Shown: in pieces, positions 44,475 to 54,008 of the stretch
How positions within the stretch are numbered: position 1 is the first letter of the stretch
Layout: each line of letters starts with the position of its first letter
Assembly: GCF_005233845.1 (NCBI RefSeq)
Contig: NZ_SZQL01000024.1
Location: 1-64,000 of the forward strand
Source: Ilyomonas limi
Lineage (GTDB): Bacteria > Bacteroidota > Bacteroidia > Chitinophagales > Chitinophagaceae
Length of the DNA stretch: 64,000 bases
Direction: 5' to 3'
The notes under the pieces: generated by a model
The model's input: the letters and a program-made list of their open reading frames with translations, nothing else
What the model was told of the DNA's origin: nothing
The model's database searches: none
Program-made: the position numbers and the translations under genes

Positions 44475-44507
44475 AATAATTTTTTTGTTGTGTTTTGCAC
44501 TACAATT

Positions 44508-47500
44508 TTAGAATACTACATTGATGTTTATACCGTAGCTTCTGGTAGTTGGTGTTTGCAATGTTTGCTCTCTTGATATGCCGTTAAACCGGCTTCTGCC
44601 GGGGAACTGATCAACATCAATATCATGAAACTGACTATGGAAAAAGTATAAAAGATTTCTGCCAACAAGCGAAACATCAACTTTTGATATAAAGCTTTTT
44701 TCAAGCAATTTATAAGGAAGTGTATAGGTTAATACTACTTCGCGCAGCTTAGCATACGTTTTACTGGTGCTTGTATGTTCTGCATCGTTATAATAGCTGC
44801 TCACAAAATCCTGAATCCAGTGTGTTGCTACCGTATTTGGGGTGTAAGAAAGTGCCTTGCCGTTTGTGATTACGCCTGTAACAGGATCGTACACAATGTT
44901 TCCTGCACCGCCAACAACCTGTACCATATCGCCGCTTAATATTGGTTTACCATTAACTATAGCACCGTTATAATCCGGATCGGCCCAATGCTGTGATTCA
45001 TATAAGCGCGCTTCGCCGATGATACCTGTAACTGTACTTTCGCCTCTGCCACCTTCAATCAATTTGCGATATACATAATCACCAATTGTACCGCCAACCA
45101 TTCCATCAAACTGAAACGACAAACTGAAAGACTTGTAAGAAAATTTATTGTTTATACCCCATGAAAAATCAGGATCTGCATGACCAAATTTTTGCGCTTT
45201 CGGTAAGTAAATGGGAAAACCAGATTCATCTACTATTACTTTACCATCCGGCGTTTTTGCTTCAATGTCAGCATATAATTCGTCAACCCTGTCGCCTATT
45301 TTGTAAGGATAACCGGTTCCGTTATCTACTTCTTTAGCACCACCGGCAAAAGCAGTATATACTTCTTTGTAGGTTGACCAGTTGATTAATACATTCCACG
45401 CAAAATTTTTATGCTGAATTGCAGTGCCTGTTAGTGATAGTTCTGCTCCGGTTCTTTTTGTTGTTGCACCGTTTGTTGTGAAATAACTCAAACCTGTTGT
45501 TTCTGAAATATATTGATTTGATATCTGTGGGCCATCTTTATATTCGAAATAAGTTCCGCTTAAGCCCAACCGGTTTTTAAGAAATCTTATATCAAGCCCA
45601 AATTCATAACTGCTGCGCGAAGACGGCTTGATATTTTTATCAATAACATAGTTTGGAGCTACAGCACCGGTTTGATTATTGTATGTATAATTTGTATAGT
45701 AGAAAGGAGTTGAAAGGCCATAAGTAGGACCATCATAAGGTGTATAATAATTATTTCCATAACCCACCGGGCTGCTCGCGCCAAGTGATTGAAACGATGC
45801 GCCAATATAAGGAGTAGTGCCGCCATCCTTAACAGTTGCCAAACCTCCACGTACTTTTAAAAAGGAAATCGCACCCGGCATTTTAACGTAATCTGATATA
45901 ACAGAGCTTAACGAAACCGAAGGATAGAAAAATGCATTATTTCCATTGGGTAATGCTGATGTTTTATCAACACGGCCTGTTGTTGATACAGTAAAGTAAT
46001 TTTTATAAGAAATGTCTGCTGAATAATAAGCACTAAGCATCAACAGGTTTGAACCGTAAGAAAAGGAACGCACGGGTAAATAGGAATTAGCAAATGTGTA
46101 CACTTCCGGAACGATCAACTGGTTAGTGCTGTTATAGCTTGAAGTAAACTTCATATTACGGGCAGAACCACCTGCATTGGCACTGATAGCAATACCAGTA
46201 TTACCAAGGTTCTCTTTATTATAACTTAATAAAATTTCAGTATTATTTTCCCAAAGATCGCGGCGGTCTTCACGATAATTACCATGATTATGCTCATCTC
46301 CATAAGGGTGTGCCGACCAGGGCTCCTTTTCAGTTCTTAACAGGTTATAGGTAGTAATGTTTGAGCGAGCCATTAAGTTAAGGTTCTTGTTGAACCTGTA
46401 AGTAAACGAAGCCCAACCATATAAATCATTTTTATAATGGCCTCTTAACCATTCATAACTCATAAAATAAGGATTTTGGTAACGCTTGTATTCCACAAAC
46501 ATCGACTGGGTGCCTTCCTTACCCGGCTGCCATATTGCTTTAATTTTCGGATCGAGCACATTCCAGTCTGCGCCTGTCCAAATATCAACATCATATATTA
46601 TACTGTTGGGGCCGTAAGCGACATCAGGAATATTTGGAGTGAACTGTCGGTTATAATTTAAATTGGCTTCAATCCTAAATTTGTCAGACACATCATAACT
46701 TTCAATCAGATTGAAATTAACCGAGTTTAAACTTGTATTTGGCGTGATGCCGGTTTGATATGATTGTGATGCTGAAACACGCAGATTTGAACGATCTGAA
46801 ACAGCTGAAAAGCTTACATTATTTTTTGTAAGGAAGCCTGCCTGTAAAAAGTTTCGCAGATTATCTTTTCCTCTTGAAATCCAGGGTGTAGGCTTAATAT
46901 GGCTTTGATGCGTAACACCGCCCAACGTATAATCATAATATTCTGTTGGGTTATATTCACCATCAAACTGAGGCAACATTAAACCAATATCAAGTTGCGG
47001 ACCCCAAACGTCATAATCTTCATCATTGATACCATCGACAGAATTACCGGAACTGTTGTAATCACCAAAAGCATACTGTTGTTTTTCGCCACCGCCGTAC
47101 ATGTTCTGTACTTTAGGAATGGCAATAAAACCCTTATTTATTTGATTACTGCTGTTTAGCTCAACAGTATAACCTTTTTTATTTCTACTTCCGCGTTTTG
47201 TAGTAATTAGAATAGCACCATTAATTCCCCGGCTGCCGTATAAAGCTGCTGCAGTTGGGCCTTTTAAAACTGTAAAAGTTTCAATATCGTCAGGACTGAT
47301 ATTCCATGTATCTGAATTGATTGGAATACCATCAACCACATAAAAATTTAACGGAGAACCTCGAAGCAGTACTGTTGGTGATGCCAGCAGTTCCTGGTTA
47401 ATACCTACATTCAATCCTGCTACTTTTCCTACTAAACTATTTATTGGGTTTGACTCCCGCGCCTTTACCAAATCAGCTCCTTTAACTTCCTGAATCGAAT

Positions 47501-47870
47501 ATCCAATACGCTTCACTTCTTTTTTAATGCCTAATGCCGTTACCAGCACATCAGATAGCTGCCCTTCTTCTCTTTTAAGTTTGATGGAAAGCGGTTGATT
47601 ATTTTCGATGGGCACTTCCTGGGCTGCAAACCCTACAAAAGAGATTACCAGCACATCTCCTTTTTTTGCATTAATAGAAAATTTTCCGTAAGCATCGGTG
47701 CTGGTTCCTCTGCCGGAATTTTTAACTACTACCGAAGCGCCTGCTACAGCAGCATTGTCTTCGGCGGTTACAGTACCATTGATCATTGATTGAGCGAACG
47801 ACGGCAAGGCTGCGGTTATGATAACAAAGAATAATAGTAGCCTTTTGCTCATTAGAAATCTGTGTTTCAT
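44508..47870 (-). CDS. SusC/RagA TonB-dependent outer-membrane transporter of the phosphonate locus
   Basis: A 1120-residue outer-membrane protein. After a signal peptide ending AALPSFAQ comes a carboxypeptidase-regulatory-like domain (about 28-100), then the plug (SDVLVTALGIKKEVKRIGYS, VVDGIPINSDTWNISPDDIE, LKGPTAAALYGSRGINGAIL) and the barrel ending GININVVF. No STN domain is present, so it is not FecR-signalling; control more likely comes from the XRE-cupin regulator 244 bases upstream. SusD follows. Its presence at the head of a phosphonate operon is unusual. Confidence 0.9.
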   Translation of the reverse strand: MKHRFLMSKRLLLFFVIITAALPSFAQSMINGTVTAEDNAAVAGASVVVKNSGRGTSTDAYGKFSINAKKGDVLVISFVGFAAQEVPIENNQPLSIKLKREEGQLSDVLVTALGIKKEVKRIGYSIQEVKGADLVKARESNPINSLVGKVAGLNVGINQELLASPTVLLRGSPLNFYVVDGIPINSDTWNISPDDIETFTVLKGPTAAALYGSRGINGAILITTKRGSRNKKGYTVELNSSNQINKGFIAIPKVQNMYGGGEKQQYAFGDYNSSGNSVDGINDEDYDVWGPQLDIGLMLPQFDGEYNPTEYYDYTLGGVTHQSHIKPTPWISRGKDNLRNFLQAGFLTKNNVSFSAVSDRSNLRVSASQSYQTGITPNTSLNSVNFNLIESYDVSDKFRIEANLNYNRQFTPNIPDVAYGPNSIIYDVDIWTGADWNVLDPKIKAIWQPGKEGTQSMFVEYKRYQNPYFMSYEWLRGHYKNDLYGWASFTYRFNKNLNLMARSNITTYNLLRTEKEPWSAHPYGDEHNHGNYREDRRDLWENNTEILLSYNKENLGNTGIAISANAGGSARNMKFTSSYNSTNQLIVPEVYTFANSYLPVRSFSYGSNLLMLSAYYSADISYKNYFTVSTTGRVDKTSALPNGNNAFFYPSVSLSSVISDYVKMPGAISFLKVRGGLATVKDGGTTPYIGASFQSLGASSPVGYGNNYYTPYDGPTYGLSTPFYYTNYTYNNQTGAVAPNYVIDKNIKPSSRSSYEFGLDIRFLKNRLGLSGTYFEYKDGPQISNQYISETTGLSYFTTNGATTKRTGAELSLTGTAIQHKNFAWNVLINWSTYKEVYTAFAGGAKEVDNGTGYPYKIGDRVDELYADIEAKTPDGKVIVDESGFPIYLPKAQKFGHADPDFSWGINNKFSYKSFSLSFQFDGMVGGTIGDYVYRKLIEGGRGESTVTGIIGEARLYESQHWADPDYNGAIVNGKPILSGDMVQVVGGAGNIVYDPVTGVITNGKALSYTPNTVATHWIQDFVSSYYNDAEHTSTSKTYAKLREVVLTYTLPYKLLEKSFISKVDVSLVGRNLLYFFHSQFHDIDVDQFPGRSRFNGISREQTLQTPTTRSYGININVVF

Positions 47871-47901
47871 AGACAGTAGTTATTGTTTATAATGTATATA
47901 A

Positions 47902-48035
47902 ATACTAAACTTATTACACGAAGCATTTATTAAACTTAACTTACAGTTAGATAAGTATTTACTGCCAAAAGTAGAAGGCTGCTGTTAAGTGAATGTTACG
48001 TGAAAATAAAGTTATTGTAAATATATACTAAACTT
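47902..48035 (-). promoter_or_regulatory. Candidate operator repeats upstream of susC
   Basis: The gap between the XRE-cupin gene and susC contains two exact copies of AAGTTTAGTAT on the minus strand (48025-48035 and 47902-47912), both followed by AT-rich (W)TATA-like sequence, 123 bases apart, and a looser third copy (AAGTTTAATAA near 47930). TACTTTTG at 47966-47973 fits the Bacteroidota -7 element but no clear -33 element is visible. Binding by the adjacent regulator is an inference. Confidence 0.45.
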
Positions 48036-48114
48036 TATTTACTATTTGCCACCCCAAATCATTTCACACAAACGTTTGCGTAATGGCACAGATGAGAAAA
48101 GAAGAAAGCTGTTG

Positions 48115-48690
48115 TTATTTGCTGAGAAAAAAATAAACAACCAGCATTAGGGCATCTCCATCACCGATATTTTTAGGGTTATGCAACTGGCGGGCATCAA
48201 AGAAAATGGAATCACCTGCTTCAAGCACATGTTTTTCTTTACCAATGGAATATTCAACCGTACCGCTTATGAGATATTTGTATTCATAAGCTTCGGTCTT
48301 TACCATCGCTCTTCTTGCATTTTTTTGTAACCGCAACATCACAATATCTACGTGATGATCGTCTATGCTTGTAGATAGTATGCGCTGATATAAAAAACCT
48401 TTGGCATTCTCTTTTTCAAACGGCTGGTAATTCGAGTTTTTTTTAAAGATGACATTGGAAGGTTTTTTTTCAAAATCAATCGTATCAAAAAATCCATTCA
48501 AATCTAATTTTAGTTCTCTGATAATATTCATCAGTACAGGCAGAGAAGGTATGGTTCTGCTGTTTTCAATTTGAGAGATCAACCCTTTGGTTACGCCTAC
48601 TTTGTCGGCCAGTTCTTGCAGCGTAACATTTTTTTGAGTACGTACTTCTTTTAGCCTGTTGCTGATTTGTATAATAATATCTTCCTGCAT
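48115..48690 (-). CDS. XRE-family helix-turn-helix regulator with C-terminal cupin domain
   Basis: A 191-residue regulator. The N-terminal helix-turn-helix (about 8-65, TLQELADKVGVTKGLISQIE) binds DNA, and the cupin domain (about 110-185, KYLISGTVEYSIG and EAGDSIFFDARQLHNPKN) should sense a small molecule. The class often controls catabolic genes for amino-phosphonates, amines or polyamines. It is the first gene of the phosphonate block on the minus strand, 244 bases before susC, and candidate operator repeats lie in that gap. Whether it represses or activates cannot be told. Confidence 0.87.
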   Translation of the reverse strand: MQEDIIIQISNRLKEVRTQKNVTLQELADKVGVTKGLISQIENSRTIPSLPVLMNIIRELKLDLNGFFDTIDFEKKPSNVIFKKNSNYQPFEKENAKGFLYQRILSTSIDDHHVDIVMLRLQKNARRAMVKTEAYEYKYLISGTVEYSIGKEKHVLEAGDSIFFDARQLHNPKNIGDGDALMLVVYFFLSK

Positions 48691-49132
48691 GTAATTCCTG
48701 CTTCTTTAGATAAAAATTTTTCTTTAGAAGGATAAAGATAAACAGAAACTATGCGAGAGAATTCATTGCCACTAATTTGGTATTTGATTACCTCCTCAAA
48801 AAATCATCCTGGCAGTACAAAATGGTGCTCACAGATAAACAAAAGCAGCAACCTATTCCGCTGTTATGCCCGTGGCATGCAACACGGCTACCGAGAAGTG
48901 TACTATGTGTGGTAAGCAATCTTGCATCACTGAGCACTGCTGCTCGTACCTGTTACAACAACAATGGTCACCCGTTTTTTAACACCCTTCTGCCGTAAAC
49001 ACCGGTACCCCAAACGGATTAACCGATACAGAGAAGAAAGACTCAAAATGTATATTCCTTACGCGCATACATGCTAATAACGAGATCGATTGGCAGAAGA
49101 AAAAATTATCGGAGTGTTTGCAAAGCTATTTA
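48691..49132. other. Intergenic region upstream of the XRE-cupin gene
   Basis: No recognised gene. A cysteine-rich short plus-strand frame around 48890-48980 (TMCGKQSCITEHCC) is probably chance. The regulator's own promoter must be in the first part; the remainder follows the end of the operon at 49133. Confidence 0.45.
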
Positions 49133-50764
49133 CTACTCAATCATGATGACTACTTTACCTGCCTTCAACCTATTTACCTGTAAAGCATAATCACCATTGC
49201 CCAATTCCCTTAATGTATAGCTCTCACTCCCTGCTTTTGACCCCGGCGAAATCTTTTTACCATCTAGCGTTATTACCATCGGTTTAAAAGAAAGACGCAC
49301 GTAATCTATACCTTTTTTTTGCAACGCAGTGTACATCACCTTTTTATCACTGTACCGGATATCCTTCAATACGTTCTCTGAATAAAGAATATGGTTTTCA
49401 TGCGCAGGAGCCCATTCGGGGATGGCTGCAAAAACATGATAAAACATTCTGGGTCCTTCCCCATAACAATCGGACCACCACGAATGCACATCTTTACTCA
49501 CCGGGCTTTCAAAAGCTTTACCAACTGAATCGTTGCAATAAGTAACCCAGTTCAAGGAACGGAAGGCTTTTTCTTTATAGGCCTCATCACCCGAAACCGA
49601 ATACCAGGTGGCGCACTGCGCCGCGTATCTTGCCGTTTGGTAATCCATCTTGGGCATAAAATCGACCTGCTCACTTACTAAATTGGCTCCCCACATAGTG
49701 GAAGGCTCACCTGGCGCAGATTTGGCAATAAAATGATCTTCTGTCCACTTTATCAAACCCGGAAGCGTTGTTTTCCAGCCGGTATCAAAATCGGTGAAAT
49801 CAGCAATAAATAAAGCTGCGTTACTTGCACTCATATTACTCAGATTGCCTGTGCCTTGCGTAAGATTATCCGTGTGCCCATCCACCCATAAACCATTTTG
49901 TATAGGGTACTTCAACAACCAGGTACGTGCTGTTGCTACCGTTGTTTTATAGGCGCCCACATCCCCCGTATTATCCGCTATCAGCATTTTGAGCAGCCTG
50001 ATACAACCAAACCAGTTGGTGCCATAATCTGATACCACTCTCCCGGTATGCATATTCACGACGTATGGCCAGGGAGATTTGGTGGCATTTCCCGGACTTA
50101 TTTTCTTAGCCAACACATTGGCAACATTAATTGCGGCTTCTTTATATTTTGTATCTCCGTAAAAGAGGTATGCGCGGTAAAAGGTTGCCCCTATATCGCC
50201 GGCATGATCTACCTGCACATCATCAGTAGAGAATCTTTTAGCAGTAGTAAAACCGCGGAACTCTGTGGCACCTGCATCAGCACCTGTCTGCGGAAAATGG
50301 GGCCAGCTATATGTGGAAGGTGTCAATCCGTGTTCAAGACAATAATCGATCAACCCCTTTGTAATACTTAACGGCTTCGTATCGCCTGTATAGGCATAAT
50401 ACGAAAGCGCTGATTCAAACCAGTTTGGAATTTTTTCACCTACATCATTCATCCACATATCGGGTAAAAGAACATTGGCCGAGTCGATAAAAGCACAATA
50501 AAAATAGTACTGCGGATATAAGGACCTGGGGGCAGGTCCGGGGCTCATGGGAACTTTAGTCTCCACAAAATTCCAGCGGAGCCGAAGAAAATGATCATAC
50601 GCGTTTGAAGCATTATTTTTCCACGGGAGAATCTTTTTACTGCTGTCCAGCAGAACGGTATGCCCGCAAAGTGTACTATTGGTATAGTTTTGCGCGTACA
50701 GGTGCGGCCCCAACACACAGGCTAACAAAGTAAAAATGATGGTATGTTTAATCTTTACACGCAT
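49133..50764 (-). CDS. Exported alpha/alpha-barrel protein, putative glycan-active enzyme
   Basis: A 543-residue exported protein. The ATG at 50764 (MRVKIKHTIIFTLLACVLG, signal to about residue 25) is chosen over 50830, which overlaps the upstream gene region. The body is rich in amphipathic helices with YYAYTGDTKPL, GDIGATFYRAYLFYGDTKYK and TWYSVSGDEAYKEKA, the TPR-like helical pairs of (alpha/alpha)6-barrel enzymes such as uronate hydrolases, lyases and epimerases; a beta-rich C-terminal domain follows. It is the last gene of a sugar-acid-type operon. The activity is not identified. Confidence 0.55.
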   Translation of the reverse strand: MRVKIKHTIIFTLLACVLGPHLYAQNYTNSTLCGHTVLLDSSKKILPWKNNASNAYDHFLRLRWNFVETKVPMSPGPAPRSLYPQYYFYCAFIDSANVLLPDMWMNDVGEKIPNWFESALSYYAYTGDTKPLSITKGLIDYCLEHGLTPSTYSWPHFPQTGADAGATEFRGFTTAKRFSTDDVQVDHAGDIGATFYRAYLFYGDTKYKEAAINVANVLAKKISPGNATKSPWPYVVNMHTGRVVSDYGTNWFGCIRLLKMLIADNTGDVGAYKTTVATARTWLLKYPIQNGLWVDGHTDNLTQGTGNLSNMSASNAALFIADFTDFDTGWKTTLPGLIKWTEDHFIAKSAPGEPSTMWGANLVSEQVDFMPKMDYQTARYAAQCATWYSVSGDEAYKEKAFRSLNWVTYCNDSVGKAFESPVSKDVHSWWSDCYGEGPRMFYHVFAAIPEWAPAHENHILYSENVLKDIRYSDKKVMYTALQKKGIDYVRLSFKPMVITLDGKKISPGSKAGSESYTLRELGNGDYALQVNRLKAGKVVIMIE

Positions 50765-50789
50765 GGTGGTACATTGATAGGTGAAAATG

Positions 50790-51701
50790 TTAATGCATAA
50801 GAAAAGAATGAACGAGTGGCAGCAAAGCAAGATCTATAGATGCTTCATCTTCCGAGACCATTGCTTCTGCTAAAAGCCAGTACTCTGAATGCTCCACTAT
50901 CTCTCCAGGTTTTAATGATGACAAAGGACCAAGTGTTTCCATTTCAAGATAATTGCCATTGATGTATATCTCATTATTACAATTGTAATCAGGATATGCT
51001 GCGGAAGGATCATAATTCATCTTTTTTATCAGCACCTCGTTATTCAAGCTGTAAACCATCCAGCCTTGCTTATTGGTAACACCTATTTTTTGTTCTGAAG
51101 TGTATAATGAATCCTGCTTTGCCCGAATATATTTTTCACCCCAGTTCCAGCGTGGGTCGTTCATCTTTGTAAAGTGCCATATCGCTAAAGCGCGGGCGGG
51201 CAGTAAGTAATCGTCCCCTTCCCCAAAAGGCTCCTGTGGTATGATAGCAGTTCCACCAGGAGAAAGCATGGTAATTGCCCATGGAGCTAATTCTACATTC
51301 CAATTATTTTTATTCGTTAGCTTGTGTACCACTTTTAATTCGTTCGCATCCTTAGCGATGGTGATCTCCATTTCTTTTACAATACCGGTGATGCTTTCTT
51401 TAGCCTGTATCAGCCTGATGCTACTATCCTGTACAACATATTCTACCTTGTCGTTGTCGGGGTTATAACTGAATGGAATGGCTTCGGGGGCAAGCCATAA
51501 ACGGTGCCCCCCGTATATGCGCCAATCATTGCCGCCGGTAGTACCCCGATGCGCCGGTACGAGGTACAAAAAATTCTGCCCGCCGGTAAATCCGAATTTT
51601 ACGATGCGCGGGCCAACATCGGTAGTCACGATCAATTCTACCTCATCGTTGTACAGCCTGATGCAATTGGGCCAGCCTTCATATTTTATTCTTTCATACA
51701 T
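50790..51701 (-). CDS. DUF4380-like protein (aldose-epimerase-type fold)
   Basis: A 303-residue cytoplasmic protein. The N-terminal VTTDVGPRIVKFGFTGGQNF and YGGHRLWLAPEA segments match the DUF4380 family, whose fold resembles galactose mutarotase. No signal peptide is seen. It overlaps neither neighbour and is ten bases from the M24 peptidase gene. In this operon it may handle a sugar anomer, but the family has no settled function. Confidence 0.7.
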   Translation of the reverse strand: MYERIKYEGWPNCIRLYNDEVELIVTTDVGPRIVKFGFTGGQNFLYLVPAHRGTTGGNDWRIYGGHRLWLAPEAIPFSYNPDNDKVEYVVQDSSIRLIQAKESITGIVKEMEITIAKDANELKVVHKLTNKNNWNVELAPWAITMLSPGGTAIIPQEPFGEGDDYLLPARALAIWHFTKMNDPRWNWGEKYIRAKQDSLYTSEQKIGVTNKQGWMVYSLNNEVLIKKMNYDPSAAYPDYNCNNEIYINGNYLEMETLGPLSSLKPGEIVEHSEYWLLAEAMVSEDEASIDLALLPLVHSFLMH

Positions 51702-51711
51702 GCGCTTATAG

Positions 51712-52845
51712 TTAAATACCTTGTTGAAAACAGTGATTAAATTTTGTCAATACTTCGCAGCCGTCATTTGTTACGGCAACCAGGTGTTCCAATCTAATTC
51801 CATAATCTGCGGAATACACCGCGGGCTCCAGCGCGATCACCATTCCCGGTTGCAGGGCCATGGTGTTATATGGCGTAATGCGCGGTTCTTCATGATATAT
51901 AACGCCTACCCCATGGCCACCATGATGCCCAAAGTTTCCTTTTGCCTGCAGATGTTGGCGCATTGCAAAGTCCACTTCCCTGGCCTGAACGCCGGGCTGT
52001 ATAGAATGAATGCCGATTTCCAAAGCTTCTTTAACCAAGTTAAAAACACTGCGTTGTTCCATAGTTGGCGTACCCATTACAATGGTGCTGCAAGAGTCGC
52101 CCCAATAGCCATTCAGACAAGGTGTAAAGTCGGTGAGAATCAAGTCGCCATCATTTATTATTTTGCTTGTTGGCAGTCCGCCCCCTGTAGCGGTTGCGGT
52201 TCCGCTTACAAAGTCTGCCATTAAAGGCACCCTCGTGCCTACAGACTCTTCGATTTCGCGGCGTACGAGGTTAAATAACTCCAGTTCACTCATCCCCGTT
52301 TTGGCAAGCCGTAATACTGCCGCCTGGCCAATATCACTTAAGTTAGCGGCTCTCCTGATAGATGCAATTTCATCTTCGTCTTTAATGATTCTAAGATGGG
52401 CAATTTCGGCACTAATGTCTACAAGTTCAATGGCAGGATATTGAGCAGTTAAAAAGAAGGCAAGGCTTGCTGGAAGCGCATTTAATTCAACGCCAAGCCT
52501 GCCACTTTTTATTCCAGCTTGTTTGAAAGCTTCGCCAAGCTGCAACAGGAATTGCGTAGTGTGATCGATCGGCTTTTGGTACACATAACTTTCGTAGGTC
52601 TTTACTGAAATGGATGGATCAATAAACGCCAATTGCTGCGTTTCATTATCAGCCAGCACAAGACTTGCCTGTTGTTCCACACCTACTACAAGTGCGGCGG
52701 GTAATAATTGAAATGGCGACAGACCATGTTCAAAGTAAAAAAAATAGCCACTCAGATATTTAAGCGAGGCGAGCGAAGTAATCAAAAATGCATCTACTTT
52801 TTTAGCGTTTTTTATTGCTGTCAATTTTTGAATCCTGTTTTTCAA
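51712..52845 (-). CDS. M24 family metallopeptidase (Xaa-Pro aminopeptidase/creatinase type)
   Basis: A 377-residue protein with the N-terminal creatinase-like domain and a C-terminal pita-bread domain. The five metal ligands are present: Asp in LILTDFTP, Asp in GYWGDSCS, His in HHGGHGVGV, Glu in YHEEPRI and Glu in IRLEHLVAV. TTG at 52845 is used because no in-frame ATG precedes the N-terminal domain. Its place among sugar-acid genes is odd; M24 relatives also hydrolyse amidino and amide bonds in small molecules, so it may trim an amide-linked conjugate instead of a peptide. Confidence 0.82.
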   Translation of the reverse strand: MKNRIQKLTAIKNAKKVDAFLITSLASLKYLSGYFFYFEHGLSPFQLLPAALVVGVEQQASLVLADNETQQLAFIDPSISVKTYESYVYQKPIDHTTQFLLQLGEAFKQAGIKSGRLGVELNALPASLAFFLTAQYPAIELVDISAEIAHLRIIKDEDEIASIRRAANLSDIGQAAVLRLAKTGMSELELFNLVRREIEESVGTRVPLMADFVSGTATATGGGLPTSKIINDGDLILTDFTPCLNGYWGDSCSTIVMGTPTMEQRSVFNLVKEALEIGIHSIQPGVQAREVDFAMRQHLQAKGNFGHHGGHGVGVIYHEEPRITPYNTMALQPGMVIALEPAVYSADYGIRLEHLVAVTNDGCEVLTKFNHCFQQGI

Positions 52846-52889
52846 TTTACTTTTTTTAGAAAATATACTGGTAAATGAAAGTCCGTAGA

Positions 52890-54008
52890 TTACATAACGA
52901 CACCATATTTCCTGATCACTTCTTCATTCAGTTCTATACCCAACCCCGGTGTTTGCGGCACACTGACATAACCGTCTTTTAATTCAAACGGCGTTTTCAA
53001 AATGCCTTTTCTTATCGGGGATTCTGTTACAGAAAATTCCAGGACCGGTGCATTGGGTATAGCAGCAATAAGATGTATAGATGCTGCCACCAAAATGCCG
53101 GTCTTAAAGGCATGTGGAACACATAAAATATTCTTATCCGCTGCCATTGTAGCAATCTTTTTTGCTTCGGTCAATCCACCGCACCGAGACATATCCGGCT
53201 GAATAACATCGACATGCGTCTCATTGATCAACCGTGCAAAAGCAAGCCTGCCGCTCTCTTCCTCCCCGGTCGCTATACGCAGGGTTGTGGCTTCGGTTAG
53301 CTTTTTGTACCCTATATAGTCCTCTGCAGGTAAAGCTTCCTCCAGCCAATAAATATTCAGGTCTTCCAATGCCTTCGCCACGTAGATAGCTTCTTTTAAA
53401 CGATAGCGTTTACCGATGTCGATCATAATGTCCATCTTATCACCGGCTGCTTTACGTGCTGCTTTGATAAGGTTAATATCAAAATGAATATCATACCCCA
53501 ATGGACCCCATCCAAATTTCAATGCGGTATAACCCAGAGCGGCATGTTTCTCAACCATCCTTTTCACCTCATCCGCATTCTCCGGCATCAGCGCACTGGC
53601 ATAAGCCCTTACTTTATCTGCATAACTTCCACCTAATAATTTGTGTACAGGTTTTTTAACTGCTTTACCCATGATATCCCATATAGCCATGTCGATACCA
53701 CTCATGACGTGCATCACCGGACCAAACCGGCCGTAGTAATACGTTTTCGCCCACATATTATTCCATATTTGCTCGTAGTCAAAAGGATCGCTGCCTACCA
53801 CTACTTCCCTTAAACCATAACAGGTGCCATGAGACATGTAGGCGTCAACCACAGCCTTTCCAACAAAAGGAGCTGTATCTACCTCACCATATCCGGTAAT
53901 GCCTTCATCGGTCTCTACAACAATAACTAAATCGTCCTGGGTACCATCTGCCGCATCTGAAATATGCGGGAGACGAAGCACTGTAGCGGTTACGTTGGTA
54001 ATCTTCAT
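52890..54008 (-). CDS. Enolase superfamily (mandelate racemase-type) sugar acid dehydratase
   Basis: A 372-residue enzyme. The N-terminal capping domain (EGITGYGEV) is followed by a barrel with K164 (ALKFGWGP) as base, metal ligands D197 (MIDIG), E223 (WLEEA) and E249 (ATGEEE), and H299 (CVPHAFKTG) as the second catalytic residue. This pattern fits acid-sugar dehydratases. Its start overlaps the transporter stop by four bases (ATGA), indicating tight co-translation. With the SDR and RraA-like genes it outlines a sugar-acid pathway whose substrate is not known. Confidence 0.85.
   Translation of the reverse strand: MKITNVTATVLRLPHISDAADGTQDDLVIVVETDEGITGYGEVDTAPFVGKAVVDAYMSHGTCYGLREVVVGSDPFDYEQIWNNMWAKTYYYGRFGPVMHVMSGIDMAIWDIMGKAVKKPVHKLLGGSYADKVRAYASALMPENADEVKRMVEKHAALGYTALKFGWGPLGYDIHFDINLIKAARKAAGDKMDIMIDIGKRYRLKEAIYVAKALEDLNIYWLEEALPAEDYIGYKKLTEATTLRIATGEEESGRLAFARLINETHVDVIQPDMSRCGGLTEAKKIATMAADKNILCVPHAFKTGILVAASIHLIAAIPNAPVLEFSVTESPIRKGILKTPFELKDGYVSVPQTPGLGIELNEEVIRKYGVVM

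Noticed and set aside
48777-48998. A plus-strand 73-codon frame upstream of the XRE-cupin gene
   Set aside because: Composition is not protein-like and nothing resembles it; the cysteine-rich stretch looks accidental.
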